From: Anaerosporobacter sp031551385
Lineage (GTDB): Bacteria; Bacillota; Clostridia; Lachnospirales; Lachnospiraceae
Length of the DNA: 27,458 nucleotides
Reading direction: 5' to 3'
Assembly: GCF_031551385.1 (NCBI RefSeq)
Contig: NZ_JAVBNS010000081.1
Location: 1-27,458 of the forward strand
Position 1 is the stretch's first letter. Every line of letters starts with the position of its first letter. The notes beneath the pieces are model-generated. The model was given only the letters and a program-made list of their open reading frames with translations, was not told where the DNA came from and searched no databases. Position numbers and translations under genes: made by a program. Positions 1 through 7,411 of the stretch are shown here, in pieces.

Positions 1-859
1 CGGGTTCGCAACAAGTGGCGATGATGGAATTGTTATATCCAATAATCGATAATTCATCAGGAATAGAAATTCCTTGTAATTTTGCATATTTTACTGCGCT
101 AACAGCTAGCTTATCATCTGAAGTAACAATAGAGTCAAACACCAGACCTTTTTTTGCTAAACCAATCAAGAAATCACGAGTTTCATAAATGTCACCAGCA
201 AAGTACTGAACGTAAGAATCATCAATTGGAATATTCATAGAAGCATGAGCTTCATAAAAACCTTTTAATTTTTTCTTACCACTATAAGAATCAGAATTAT
301 AGAGATAAAGAAGACGCTTGTGATTGGTTTTTAATAGTTGTTGTGTGATTTGGAATATAGCATGGTAGTCGTCACAGAGAGAACTGTAGATGTTAGGAGC
401 GTCAATAGCACCATTTAAAAGCATGATGGGAATTGTCTTCGCTGCTTCTATTATATATTGATTATTTTCTTTATCTGTTTCAACGAAATTAGAACCTACA
501 AGAATAACGCTGTCAACCTTTTTGGATAGTAACAAGTTAAGGTACTTTTCTTTATCTGCCTGTTCATAACCTGTACAGCAAAGTAAGGAGTCGTATTGTT
601 CTTTATGTAGCATTTGTTCTAAATGGTAAATGGCACTGGCAAGGTAGGGGTCAGAAGAGTCAGCGCATAGGATTCCTATTGTTTGCATTGTATTAAGACC
701 TAATCCTCTTGCGAATGCATTCGGAGTGTAATCATACTGCTCTATAACAGCCATTACCTTTTGCCGTGTTTTTTCGCTTACATTAGTGTTGCCATTGATA
801 ACTCTTGATACGGTAGCAATGGAAACACCAGCTTTCTGAGAAATGTCATATATATTCAT
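1..859 (-). CDS. LacI-family transcriptional regulator (3' end cut by window)
   Basis: The reading frame starts at the ATG complementary to 857-859, preceded on the minus strand by a GAAAGAGGT ribosome site, and stays open to position 1, so about 286 residues are visible and the C-terminus is missing. The N-terminus begins MNIYDISQKAGVSIATVSRV, the classic LacI/GalR helix-turn-helix, followed by the hinge region and a periplasmic-binding-protein-like effector domain with typical segments such as GISIPDELSIIGYNN near the cut end. It is divergent from the sugar-binding-protein gene with a 429-bp shared control region holding three LacI-like operators, so it is most likely the local repressor of the pectin/uronate genes, responding to a sugar or uronate intermediate. 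The effector is unknown. A general CcpA role is less likely because the gene is coupled to a catabolic cluster. Confidence 0.93.
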   Translation of the reverse strand, partial: MNIYDISQKAGVSIATVSRVINGNTNVSEKTRQKVMAVIEQYDYTPNAFARGLGLNTMQTIGILCADSSDPYLASAIYHLEQMLHKEQYDSLLCCTGYEQADKEKYLNLLLSKKVDSVILVGSNFVETDKENNQYIIEAAKTIPIMLLNGAIDAPNIYSSLCDDYHAIFQITQQLLKTNHKRLLYLYNSDSYSGKKKLKGFYEAHASMNIPIDDSYVQYFAGDIYETRDFLIGLAKKGLVFDSIVTSDDKLAVSAVKYAKLQGISIPDELSIIGYNNSIIATCCEP

Positions 860-914
860 TCGCTTATACCTCTTTCGAAACATTACTGCCATTAATTATA
901 GCAAGGAATGTTTA

Positions 915-942
915 TTTATACTAGATATGAAAATGGTTACAA
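915..942 (-). promoter_or_regulatory. candidate promoter of the LacI-type regulator
   Basis: On the minus strand, TTGTAA (complement of 937-942) and TATAAA (complement of 915-920) are separated by 16 bp and lie about 55 bp upstream of the regulator start. The -10 is good and the -35 is moderate. The surrounding DNA is very AT-rich, so chance matches are possible. Confidence 0.4.
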
Positions 943-971
943 TATAAAAATGTTATATCTATAGTATTACA

Positions 972-985
972 TGTAAACGCTTTCA
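972..985. promoter_or_regulatory. LacI/cre-like operator O1
   Basis: The 14-mer TGTAAACGCTTTCA fits the cre-type consensus TGWAANCGNTNWCA exactly and has the central CG typical of LacI-family operators. It lies upstream of the regulator's candidate -35. It shares the 11-bp core GAAAGCGTTTA (read on the minus strand) with the site at 1203-1216. It could serve the local LacI protein, CcpA, or both. Confidence 0.6.
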
Positions 986-1123
986 GTTATATATTCTATT
1001 ATAAATGATATTATAAATAGTTACAAGAGGGAAAAATAATGGATTTGGAATAAATATATACAAAAAAGAAAGGGGTGATTAATGGTTAATAGATAAAAGT
1101 GACAAAAAACAATAAAAAAGGTG

Positions 1124-1152
1124 TTGACTATTTTGCTAGAATGATGTAATAT
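1124..1152 (+). promoter_or_regulatory. sigma-A promoter of the solute-binding-protein operon
   Basis: TTGACT (1124-1129) and TAATAT (1147-1152) are separated by exactly 17 bp. Transcription would start near 1159, inside the inverted repeat at 1155-1170, giving a leader of about 130 nt before the ATG at 1289. A repressor bound at that repeat would block initiation directly. Confidence 0.7.
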
Positions 1153-1154
1153 AA

Positions 1155-1170
1155 ATGTAAGCACTTACAT
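1155..1170. promoter_or_regulatory. operator O2 overlapping the transcription start
   Basis: ATGTAAG-CA-CTTACAT is a perfect inverted repeat with 7-bp arms and a 2-bp centre. It lies immediately downstream of the -10 at 1147-1152. Its inner 14 bases match O1 (972-985) at 11 positions and the cre-type consensus at 13 of 14. The position suits repression by a LacI-family protein. Confidence 0.7.
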
Positions 1171-1202
1171 AATATATTACATATAACTTACACGCCCATG
1201 TA

Positions 1203-1216
1203 AGAAAGCGTTTATC
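1203..1216. promoter_or_regulatory. operator-like site O3 in the leader
   Basis: AGAAAGCGTTTATC contains the 11-mer GAAAGCGTTTA found in inverted orientation in O1. It lies about 45 bp downstream of the predicted transcription start, a position for a roadblock or for a DNA loop with O1 or O2. Its outer bases diverge from the cre consensus, so it is the weakest of the three sites. Confidence 0.45.
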
Positions 1217-1288
1217 TTATGAAAGTGTAAAAAAGTAAAACTTTAATCCAACAAATTTAAGAGAAAAGGAAAAAAGGAGAGGGCTTTT

Positions 1289-2674
1289 ATGAAAAAATTT
1301 AAAAAAGTTGTAGCACTTTGTTTAGCATGTACAATGGTATTATCATTAGCAGCATGTGGAAAATCAAATCCAACAAACAAGAAAAACAACACAACTACTA
1401 AAGAGGACACAACAACAGATACTGCAAAAGATGATGTAGCAAAAGATGATACAACAGCAGACACTACAACTACAGAACAAGTAACAATCAAGATGTCTTG
1501 GTGGGGTGGAGATGAAAGACATACTGCAACAATTGATGCAGTTAACAAATTCATGGAATTAAACCCAGATGTTAAAGTAGAGATGGATTACGGCGCATGG
1601 ACTGGTTGGGAAGATAAAATGTCAACTGCATTTTACTCAAAAACTGCACCAGACATTAACCAAATCAACTGGAACTGGATTTCTTCTTTCAGTTCTGATG
1701 GAAGCGCATTCTTAGACTTAAACGAAGTAAAAGACACTTTAGATTTATCTAAATTTGCTCAACCAGCTTTAGATCAATGTGTTGTAGCAGATTCACTTCA
1801 AGCAGTTCCAGTTGCAATGACAGGTAGAATTTACTACTTCAACAAAACTACTTTTGATAAAGCTGGTATTGCAGTTCCTACTTCATTAGAAGAATTAAAA
1901 GCTGCTGGACAAACTTTCAAAGATGTTCTTGGTGATGATTTCTATCCATTAGTACTTGGTGAGTACGACAGAATGATTCTTATGGTTTACTACTTAGAAT
2001 CAGTTTACGGTAAAGCTTGGGTAGAAAATGGTACATTAAATTACACAACAGATGAAATCAAAGCAGGTATTGATTTTATTCAATCATTAGAAGATTCACA
2101 TGTAACCCCATCAATCCAAACAATCTTAGGCGATGGTGCTGAATCATTAGATAAGAACCCTAAATGGATGGAAGGAACTTACGCTGGTATCTTTGAATGG
2201 GATTCTTCAGCAAGTAAATTCAAAGGTGCTTTAAACGAAGGACAAGAATTTGTTGTTGGTGATTACTTTAAAGATATGGGAGAATACCAAGGTGGATTCT
2301 CTAAAGTTTCTTTAGCATTTGCAATTTCTAAAAACACTAAGTACCCAGAACAATGTGCAAGATTAATCAACTTCTTATTAAATGAAGATGAAGGTGTTGC
2401 AATCATGGGATCACAAAGAGGTATTCCTCTAAGTGCAAGTGCATTAGCATACTGCCAAAACAACAACTTATTAGATGCTACAGTAGCAGAAGCAAACGCA
2501 AAGATCTTAGCTTGGACTCAATTCCAATTAGATCCAACATTTGAAGATGCTAAACTTAAAGGTTCAGATGGTACTTACTATGATGCATTCCAAGGTTTAA
2601 GCTACGGTGATTATGATACAGCTCAAGCTGCACAAGTTCTTGCAGATGGAGTTAACGCAGTACTTGGTAACTAA
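1289..2674 (+). CDS. sugar ABC transporter substrate-binding lipoprotein
   Basis: This is a 461-residue extracellular solute-binding protein of the family-1 (MalE/UgpB-like) type. Residues 1-22 are a lipoprotein signal peptide, with the lipobox LAAC placing the lipidated cysteine at residue 23. Residues about 24-64 form a low-complexity linker rich in Thr, Asp, Lys and Asn that spaces the domain from the membrane. The ligand-binding fold begins at about residue 65 with MSWWGGDERH. A strong AAGGAGAG ribosome site precedes the ATG. It is the first gene of the transporter and lies just upstream of GH105 and two permeases, so the ligand is probably an unsaturated or saturated oligogalacturonide, an inference from context only. 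Its codon use is strongly biased to AAC, TAC, TTC and GGT, as expected for an abundant protein. Confidence 0.93.
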   Translation: MKKFKKVVALCLACTMVLSLAACGKSNPTNKKNNTTTKEDTTTDTAKDDVAKDDTTADTTTTEQVTIKMSWWGGDERHTATIDAVNKFMELNPDVKVEMDYGAWTGWEDKMSTAFYSKTAPDINQINWNWISSFSSDGSAFLDLNEVKDTLDLSKFAQPALDQCVVADSLQAVPVAMTGRIYYFNKTTFDKAGIAVPTSLEELKAAGQTFKDVLGDDFYPLVLGEYDRMILMVYYLESVYGKAWVENGTLNYTTDEIKAGIDFIQSLEDSHVTPSIQTILGDGAESLDKNPKWMEGTYAGIFEWDSSASKFKGALNEGQEFVVGDYFKDMGEYQGGFSKVSLAFAISKNTKYPEQCARLINFLLNEDEGVAIMGSQRGIPLSASALAYCQNNNLLDATVAEANAKILAWTQFQLDPTFEDAKLKGSDGTYYDAFQGLSYGDYDTAQAAQVLADGVNAVLGN

Positions 2675-2725
2675 ATCGTAAGAATTTCTGAATAATTCTG
2701 ATAATATGTTATGTGAATAAAACGG

Positions 2726-2749
2726 GGGGATATCCTCTGGGATATCCCC
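2726..2749 (+). terminator. intercistronic hairpin after the binding-protein gene
   Basis: GGGGATATCC (2726-2735) pairs perfectly with GGATATCCCC (2740-2749) around a TCTG loop: 10 bp, half of it GC. It is followed only by TTTAATT, a poor U-tract, so it may be a partial terminator or an mRNA 3'-end stabiliser rather than a full stop. Such hairpins are known between malE-type and permease genes, where they raise binding protein over the membrane components. Confidence 0.7.
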
Positions 2750-2819
2750 TTTAATTCATGACGATAGAGCCTTTGATAAATGCGTTCTATTACGTGAAAA
2801 AATTGAACAGGAGAGAGTC

Positions 2820-3779
2820 ATGAAAGTAGCACAATATATAAAAGAATATCTTTCTGGTTACCATAATGATAAAGAATATGGGAACTATGAAGACGGATGC
2901 ATACTTATAGGTTGCCAGCAGATGTATGAGGCAACGAATGATGAGTTTTACAAGAAGTTTATTACAGACTATGTTGATTTGTTTGTAAGAGAAGACGGAA
3001 CAATTATTAATTATGAGAAAGATAAATACAGCTTAGACAGTATTAATGCTAGTAAGGTTTTCTTTTTCCTACATAAAGAAAAAGAAGAAGACAAGTATTA
3101 CAAAGCAATTGAATATATAATGGAACAGCTAAGAAGTCAGCCTAGAGCAAAGTGTGGTAACTTCTGGCACGAAAAGATTTATCCAAATCAAATATGGTTA
3201 GATGACTTGTATATGGTATTACCATTTTACATGGCTTACGAAACTACATTTAATAAGAAGGAAAATTATAATGACATTATAAAACAGTTTACCAATGTCA
3301 GAAAATATATATTTGATGATAAGAAGCAATTATATTATCATGCGTTTGATGAATCAAAAACAATACAAGGGGCATTTAGGTTGCGTTCCATGGGTTGGTA
3401 TCTAATGTCTTTGGTTGATACAATGGATGTAATGTCAATTGAGATTTTTGAGGCTTATAAAACGTTAGAGAGTTTATTTAAAGAGGCTGTAAAAGGAATT
3501 TTACAGTATCAAGATGAAACAGACAAGATGTTTTATCAGGTTGTAGACAGAAGTGATTTAGAATGTAATGATACAGAAACATCAGGTACTTCAATGATTG
3601 CATATGCAATATTAAAAGGCTGCCGCCTCGGTATACTTTCAGAGGAAAAATATAAGAAACGTGCAGATGAGATTTTGGGAAGTGTCAAGTATTATTTGTC
3701 TGAAGAAGCAACAGCAAATGACCAAAAGGACGTAGCTCCTTTTATGATGGCATATGCACAAAGTCTAATGGCGAAATAA
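2820..3779 (+). CDS. GH105 unsaturated rhamnogalacturonyl/galacturonyl hydrolase
   Basis: The 319-residue protein belongs to glycoside hydrolase family 105 (YteR/YesR type), which removes the 4,5-unsaturated galacturonic acid left at the non-reducing end of oligosaccharides by pectate lyases. Visible family motifs are IWLDDLYM at residues 125-132, where Asp128 is the likely counterpart of the catalytic Asp, HAFD at 174-177, RSMGWY at 189-194 and ETSGTSMIAY at 253-262. The rest suits an alpha/alpha-barrel. There is no signal peptide, so it acts in the cytoplasm on imported oligomers. It is somewhat shorter than many members (about 350-370). CAGGAGAG precedes the ATG. Its position between the binding protein and the permeases ties it to that transporter. 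The fine specificity (galacturonyl-rhamnose or galacturonyl-galacturonate) cannot be read here. Confidence 0.9.
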   Translation: MKVAQYIKEYLSGYHNDKEYGNYEDGCILIGCQQMYEATNDEFYKKFITDYVDLFVREDGTIINYEKDKYSLDSINASKVFFFLHKEKEEDKYYKAIEYIMEQLRSQPRAKCGNFWHEKIYPNQIWLDDLYMVLPFYMAYETTFNKKENYNDIIKQFTNVRKYIFDDKKQLYYHAFDESKTIQGAFRLRSMGWYLMSLVDTMDVMSIEIFEAYKTLESLFKEAVKGILQYQDETDKMFYQVVDRSDLECNDTETSGTSMIAYAILKGCRLGILSEEKYKKRADEILGSVKYYLSEEATANDQKDVAPFMMAYAQSLMAK

Positions 3780-3805
3780 TACAAAAGAAAGGGAGGAAAA
3801 ATTAT

Positions 3806-4744
3806 ATGGCAAAGAATGCAGCTGGTTCAGCAGTTTTTGTTCCAAAAAAGAAGTTTTCTATGAAGAAAACATTTCAAAACAATTTAGGGTTTTTCTTTAT
3901 ACTACCATGGCTGATTGGATTTTTGATTTTCCGTTTGTATCCATTCATTTCTTCCTTGGTATACAGTTTTACTGATTTTGATTTGTTCAAAGGTATTTCA
4001 CAAACAGGTTTAATGAACTATAAGGAGATTTTTACTTCACCTAAAATCGTTAAGGCGCTAAAGGTTACGTTTAAGTATTCTTTCATTACAGTACCATTAA
4101 AGTTGACAGCAGCGTTATTTATTGCGTATATCTTAAACTTTAAAATCAAAGGTGTTAACTTCTTCCGTACAGCTTACTATATTCCATCTATCCTTGGTGG
4201 TTCTGTAGCGATAGCAGTATTATGGAAAGCGGTATTTAGAGATGACGGTCTAGTAAACACAGCATTAGGATTCTTTGGTGTTCAAGGTCCACATTGGTTG
4301 AGTGATCCTAAATATGCAATCTTTATTATTTGTTTACTTCGTGTATGGCAGTTTGGTTCTGCGATGGTTATATTCCTTGCAGCATTAAAGAATGTTCCAG
4401 CAGATTTATATGAAGCAGCTGCAATTGATGGTGCAGGTAAATGGAGACAATTCTTCAAAATTACAGTACCAATGATTACACCAGTTATTTTCTATAACTT
4501 AGTAACACAATTATGTCAAGCATTCCAAGAATTTAATGGACCTTACATCATTACACATGGTGGTCCAAGAAATTCTACAACATTAATATCTCTATTAGTT
4601 TACACAAGTGCATTCCAGTCACATGAGATGGGTCTTGCAAGTGCTATGGCATGGGTAATGTTTATTATCGTAATGGTTCTTACAGCAGTTGCATTCTGGA
4701 GTCAGAAGCATTGGGTATACTATAGCGATGATGATGGGAGGTAG
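3806..4744 (+). CDS. sugar ABC transporter permease, MalF/UgpA type
   Basis: The 312-residue inner-membrane permease has a short basic N-terminus, then six predicted transmembrane segments starting with FFFILPWLIGFLIFRLYPF at about residues 29-47. The EAA loop at about 203-222 (YEAAAIDGAGKWRQFFKI then VP) is the docking site for the ATPase. GGGAGG precedes the ATG. It is followed after 6 bp by the second permease. No ATPase gene occurs in the cluster, so the pair probably uses a shared MsmX/MsmK-type ATPase encoded elsewhere, as many Firmicute oligosaccharide importers do. Confidence 0.93.
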   Translation: MAKNAAGSAVFVPKKKFSMKKTFQNNLGFFFILPWLIGFLIFRLYPFISSLVYSFTDFDLFKGISQTGLMNYKEIFTSPKIVKALKVTFKYSFITVPLKLTAALFIAYILNFKIKGVNFFRTAYYIPSILGGSVAIAVLWKAVFRDDGLVNTALGFFGVQGPHWLSDPKYAIFIICLLRVWQFGSAMVIFLAALKNVPADLYEAAAIDGAGKWRQFFKITVPMITPVIFYNLVTQLCQAFQEFNGPYIITHGGPRNSTTLISLLVYTSAFQSHEMGLASAMAWVMFIIVMVLTAVAFWSQKHWVYYSDDDGR

Positions 4745-4750
4745 AAGATA

Positions 4751-5608
4751 ATGACATTGAGAACAAAACGAATAATATCTACTATTCTTAAATACACAGT
4801 ATTAATTCTTGTTGGACTTATCATGGTTTATCCATTGCTATGGATGATTGGTGCGACATTTAAGAATAACAACGAAATCTTCTCAGGAATTGGATTGATT
4901 CCAAAAGAACCTACGCTTGATGGTTATAAGAAGGCTGTTCAAGGATATGGTGGAGATATCAACTTATTTAAATCATTAATTAACACATATTCATATGTTA
5001 TTCCTAAAGTAGTGTTTACTATCATATCGTCAGTTATTACAGCTTACGGTTTTGGTAGATTCAAATTCAAAGGTAGAAACTTCCTATTTGCTGTATTAAT
5101 GGGAACACTTTTCTTACCTCAAGTAGTATTAAATGTACCACAATTTATTCTTTTCAACAAATTAGGTTGGGTAGATTCACCATTATACCTTCCAATTATT
5201 GTACCAACACTTTTTGCGATTGATACATACTTTGTATTTATGCTAATTCAATTCTTACGTAATGTACCAAAAGAACTTGAAGAAGCAGCAAAAATTGATG
5301 GTTGTAATGTAATTCAAACATTGGTTAAAGTAATTGTTCCAATGATTAAACCAGCGATTGTATCTTGTGCATTATTCCAATTTATGTGGTCATCAAATGA
5401 CTTTATGGGACCATTGCTTTATGTACAAACAGCATCTCATTATCCAGCTGCATACTTCGTTAAGATGTCTATGGATGCAGATAATGGATTCCAATGGAAC
5501 AGGGTTTTAGCAGTTTCCTTGATATCCATTTTACCTTCACTTATCGTATTCTTTAGTGCACAAAGTACATTTGTTGATGGTATTACAGCTGGTGGTGTAA
5601 AAGGTTAA
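4751..5608 (+). CDS. sugar ABC transporter permease, MalG/UgpE type
   Basis: The 285-residue partner permease has its first membrane helix at about residues 11-33, several further helices, and the EAA loop at about 177-198 (EEAAKIDGCNVIQTLVKVIV). The start is 6 bp after the previous stop and its ribosome site GGGAGG lies in the end of that gene, so translation is coupled. It forms the heterodimeric channel with the upstream permease for the substrate delivered by the lipoprotein. A strong hairpin follows at 5660-5701. Confidence 0.93.
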   Translation: MTLRTKRIISTILKYTVLILVGLIMVYPLLWMIGATFKNNNEIFSGIGLIPKEPTLDGYKKAVQGYGGDINLFKSLINTYSYVIPKVVFTIISSVITAYGFGRFKFKGRNFLFAVLMGTLFLPQVVLNVPQFILFNKLGWVDSPLYLPIIVPTLFAIDTYFVFMLIQFLRNVPKELEEAAKIDGCNVIQTLVKVIVPMIKPAIVSCALFQFMWSSNDFMGPLLYVQTASHYPAAYFVKMSMDADNGFQWNRVLAVSLISILPSLIVFFSAQSTFVDGITAGGVKG

Positions 5609-5659
5609 GTGTAAAATTGATCTTTTTCCGGCCGGTTTAAGGTGGTAAATATATAGTAA

Positions 5660-5701
5660 AACAACAGGCTGCTGAATGAAATGATTTAGCAGCCTGTTGT
5701 T
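5660..5701 (+). terminator. hairpin terminator after the transporter genes
   Basis: AACAACAGGCTGCT (5660-5673) pairs perfectly with AGCAGCCTGTTGTT (5688-5701), and the stem extends inward by G-T and two A-T pairs around a short loop. A modest run (TTGTTATTAT) follows. It separates the transporter block from GH28 and may act as a terminator or attenuator. No convincing new promoter was seen between it and the next gene, so some read-through is likely. Confidence 0.65.
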
Positions 5702-5746
5702 ATTATAAAGATGAATAAAAGAGATCGGGTTGAGAGGACGGTGAGT

Positions 5747-7303
5747 ATGGGTATGAATCTTGCGATTCTTATGAAAACCGCTAGAAACGTTGTAATTGAA
5801 ATTAACGACAATGACATTTATGAAACAAAGAAAACATATGAGATTTTTGTGAATGATGAATATAGATGTAGTACGAATAAAGTTGTTACAAGTATCTATG
5901 ATTTATGGCCAGATACCGAGTATCAAGTACAGGTAAAACTTGATAGTGAGACAGTAGCAGAAGCGACGTTTTGTACAGATTATGAATTTGTAACATTAGA
6001 TGTAACAAAGTTTGGAGCAAAAGGGGATGGTATTCAAGATGATACCATCTATATACAAGCAGCTATTATGGCTTGTCCGAAAGACAGCAGAGTGTATTTT
6101 CCAAAGGGAACTTACAAAGTAACAAGTATTTTCTTGAAAAGTGATATCCGCATAGAGTTTGCAAAAGATGCCATGTTGTCGGCAGATACCGAGCGTGACC
6201 ATTTTCCTAAATTCCCAGGTCTAATTGAGAGTTTTGATGAAAAAGAGGAATATAACTTAGGAACATGGGAAGGTAATCCGTTAATTATGTATTCAGGCAT
6301 TATTACTGGTGTAAATGTAGAGAATGTCATTATTTATGGTCAAGGAATTATTGAAGGGAATGCGAGTCGTGAAAACTGGTGGTTCAATGAAAAGGTTATG
6401 CGTGGAGCATTTCGTCCAAGATTATTCTTTATCAACAATTGTAAGAATGTAATACTGCAAGGGTTAACATTTAAGAACAGCCCAGCATGGACATTGCATC
6501 CATACTTTAGTGATGATATTGGATTTTATGATCTTGTTGTAGAGAATCCACATAATTCGCCGAATACAGACGGATTAGACCCTGAATCATGTGAGAATGT
6601 AGACATTGTTGGTATTCGATTTACATTAGGAGATGACTGTATTGCAATTAAATCAGGGAAAATCTATATGGGTAAAAAGTATAAGAAACCTTCTACAAAT
6701 ATAAGAATCCGCCAATGTTTAATGGAGAATGGACATGGAGCAGTAACTGTTGGTAGCGAAATGGCTGGTGGAGTAAACAAGGTAACAGTTAAGGATTGTA
6801 TCTTCCGCCATACTGATCGTGGGCTTCGTATTAAGACAAGACGAGGACGAGGTAAAGATGCTGTTCTTGATGAAATTGTATTTGAAAATATTCGAATGGA
6901 TCATGTAATGACACCATTTGTAGTAAATGAATTCTATTTCTGTGACCCAGATGGAAGAACAGAGTATGTACAATCGAAAGAATACCATCCGGTAGATGAG
7001 AGAACGCCAGTTATTAAGCATCTTGCCTTTCGTAATATTACTTGTAAAGATTGCCACGTTGCGGCGGCTTACTTCTATGGTTTACCAGAGAAGAAGATAG
7101 AATGTATCGAGATGAAGAATATATCAGTTACCTATGCTGAAAATCCAAAGAAAGATGTACCAGCGATGATGAATGGTATTGAGCCTTGTTCGAAACTAGG
7201 AATCTATGCAAACAATGTTGAGAAGATGATTATCAAAGATGTTGCAATCACTGGTCAAGATGGAGAAGCAATCACGCTACTGAATGTTGATTGTGTAGAG
7301 TAG
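5747..7303 (+). CDS. GH28 polygalacturonase-family glycoside hydrolase
   Basis: From the ATG at 5747 the protein has 518 residues. An in-frame ATG at 5711 exists, but it lies 9 bp after the hairpin and lacks a ribosome site, whereas GAGAGGA sits 8 bp before 5747. Residues about 5-80 form a small fibronectin-III-like domain, then a right-handed beta-helix of glycoside hydrolase family 28. All four family motifs are present: NTD at about 273-275, the DD pair of LGDDCIAIKSG at about 296-297, GHG at about 329-331 and RIK at about 361-363. These provide the three catalytic Asp residues and substrate-binding residues. There is no signal peptide, so it probably splits imported oligogalacturonides in the cytoplasm as an exo-acting enzyme releasing galacturonate for uxaC. 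Rhamnogalacturonan specificity is the alternative. Confidence 0.92.
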   Translation: MGMNLAILMKTARNVVIEINDNDIYETKKTYEIFVNDEYRCSTNKVVTSIYDLWPDTEYQVQVKLDSETVAEATFCTDYEFVTLDVTKFGAKGDGIQDDTIYIQAAIMACPKDSRVYFPKGTYKVTSIFLKSDIRIEFAKDAMLSADTERDHFPKFPGLIESFDEKEEYNLGTWEGNPLIMYSGIITGVNVENVIIYGQGIIEGNASRENWWFNEKVMRGAFRPRLFFINNCKNVILQGLTFKNSPAWTLHPYFSDDIGFYDLVVENPHNSPNTDGLDPESCENVDIVGIRFTLGDDCIAIKSGKIYMGKKYKKPSTNIRIRQCLMENGHGAVTVGSEMAGGVNKVTVKDCIFRHTDRGLRIKTRRGRGKDAVLDEIVFENIRMDHVMTPFVVNEFYFCDPDGRTEYVQSKEYHPVDERTPVIKHLAFRNITCKDCHVAAAYFYGLPEKKIECIEMKNISVTYAENPKKDVPAMMNGIEPCSKLGIYANNVEKMIIKDVAITGQDGEAITLLNVDCVE

Positions 7304-7411
7304 ATGGAAATTGTGAAACTGTATTGACAGATATAAAACATATAGCTATATCTGTGGGAATGATAAAGAGTTTTGTGATTTGACAACGATTGTAAGAGAG
7401 AGAGGAAGAGT

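Noticed and set aside
1071..1095. Tiny ORF after AAAGGGG at 1070-1077 (ATG at about 1082)
   Set aside because: It stops after three codons and lies upstream of the mapped promoter hexamers, so it is unlikely to be translated.
1243..1554. 103-codon minus-strand ORF over the binding-protein start
   Set aside because: It is the reverse of the Thr/Asp linker repeat codons, giving a Val/Ser repeat product, and it overlaps the promoter-proximal leader.
5628..5635. CCGGCCGG palindrome in AT-rich DNA
   Set aside because: Striking in composition but only 8 bp, with no second copy or nearby signal; could be chance.
5711..5746. Upstream ATG extension of the GH28 gene
   Set aside because: It starts 9 bp after a hairpin with no ribosome site; GAGAGGA clearly serves 5747.
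6719..7057. 112-codon minus-strand ORF within the GH28 gene
   Set aside because: It is antisense to well-conserved GH28 motifs, has no ribosome site and a Cys/Ser/Ile-rich product typical of a shadow frame.
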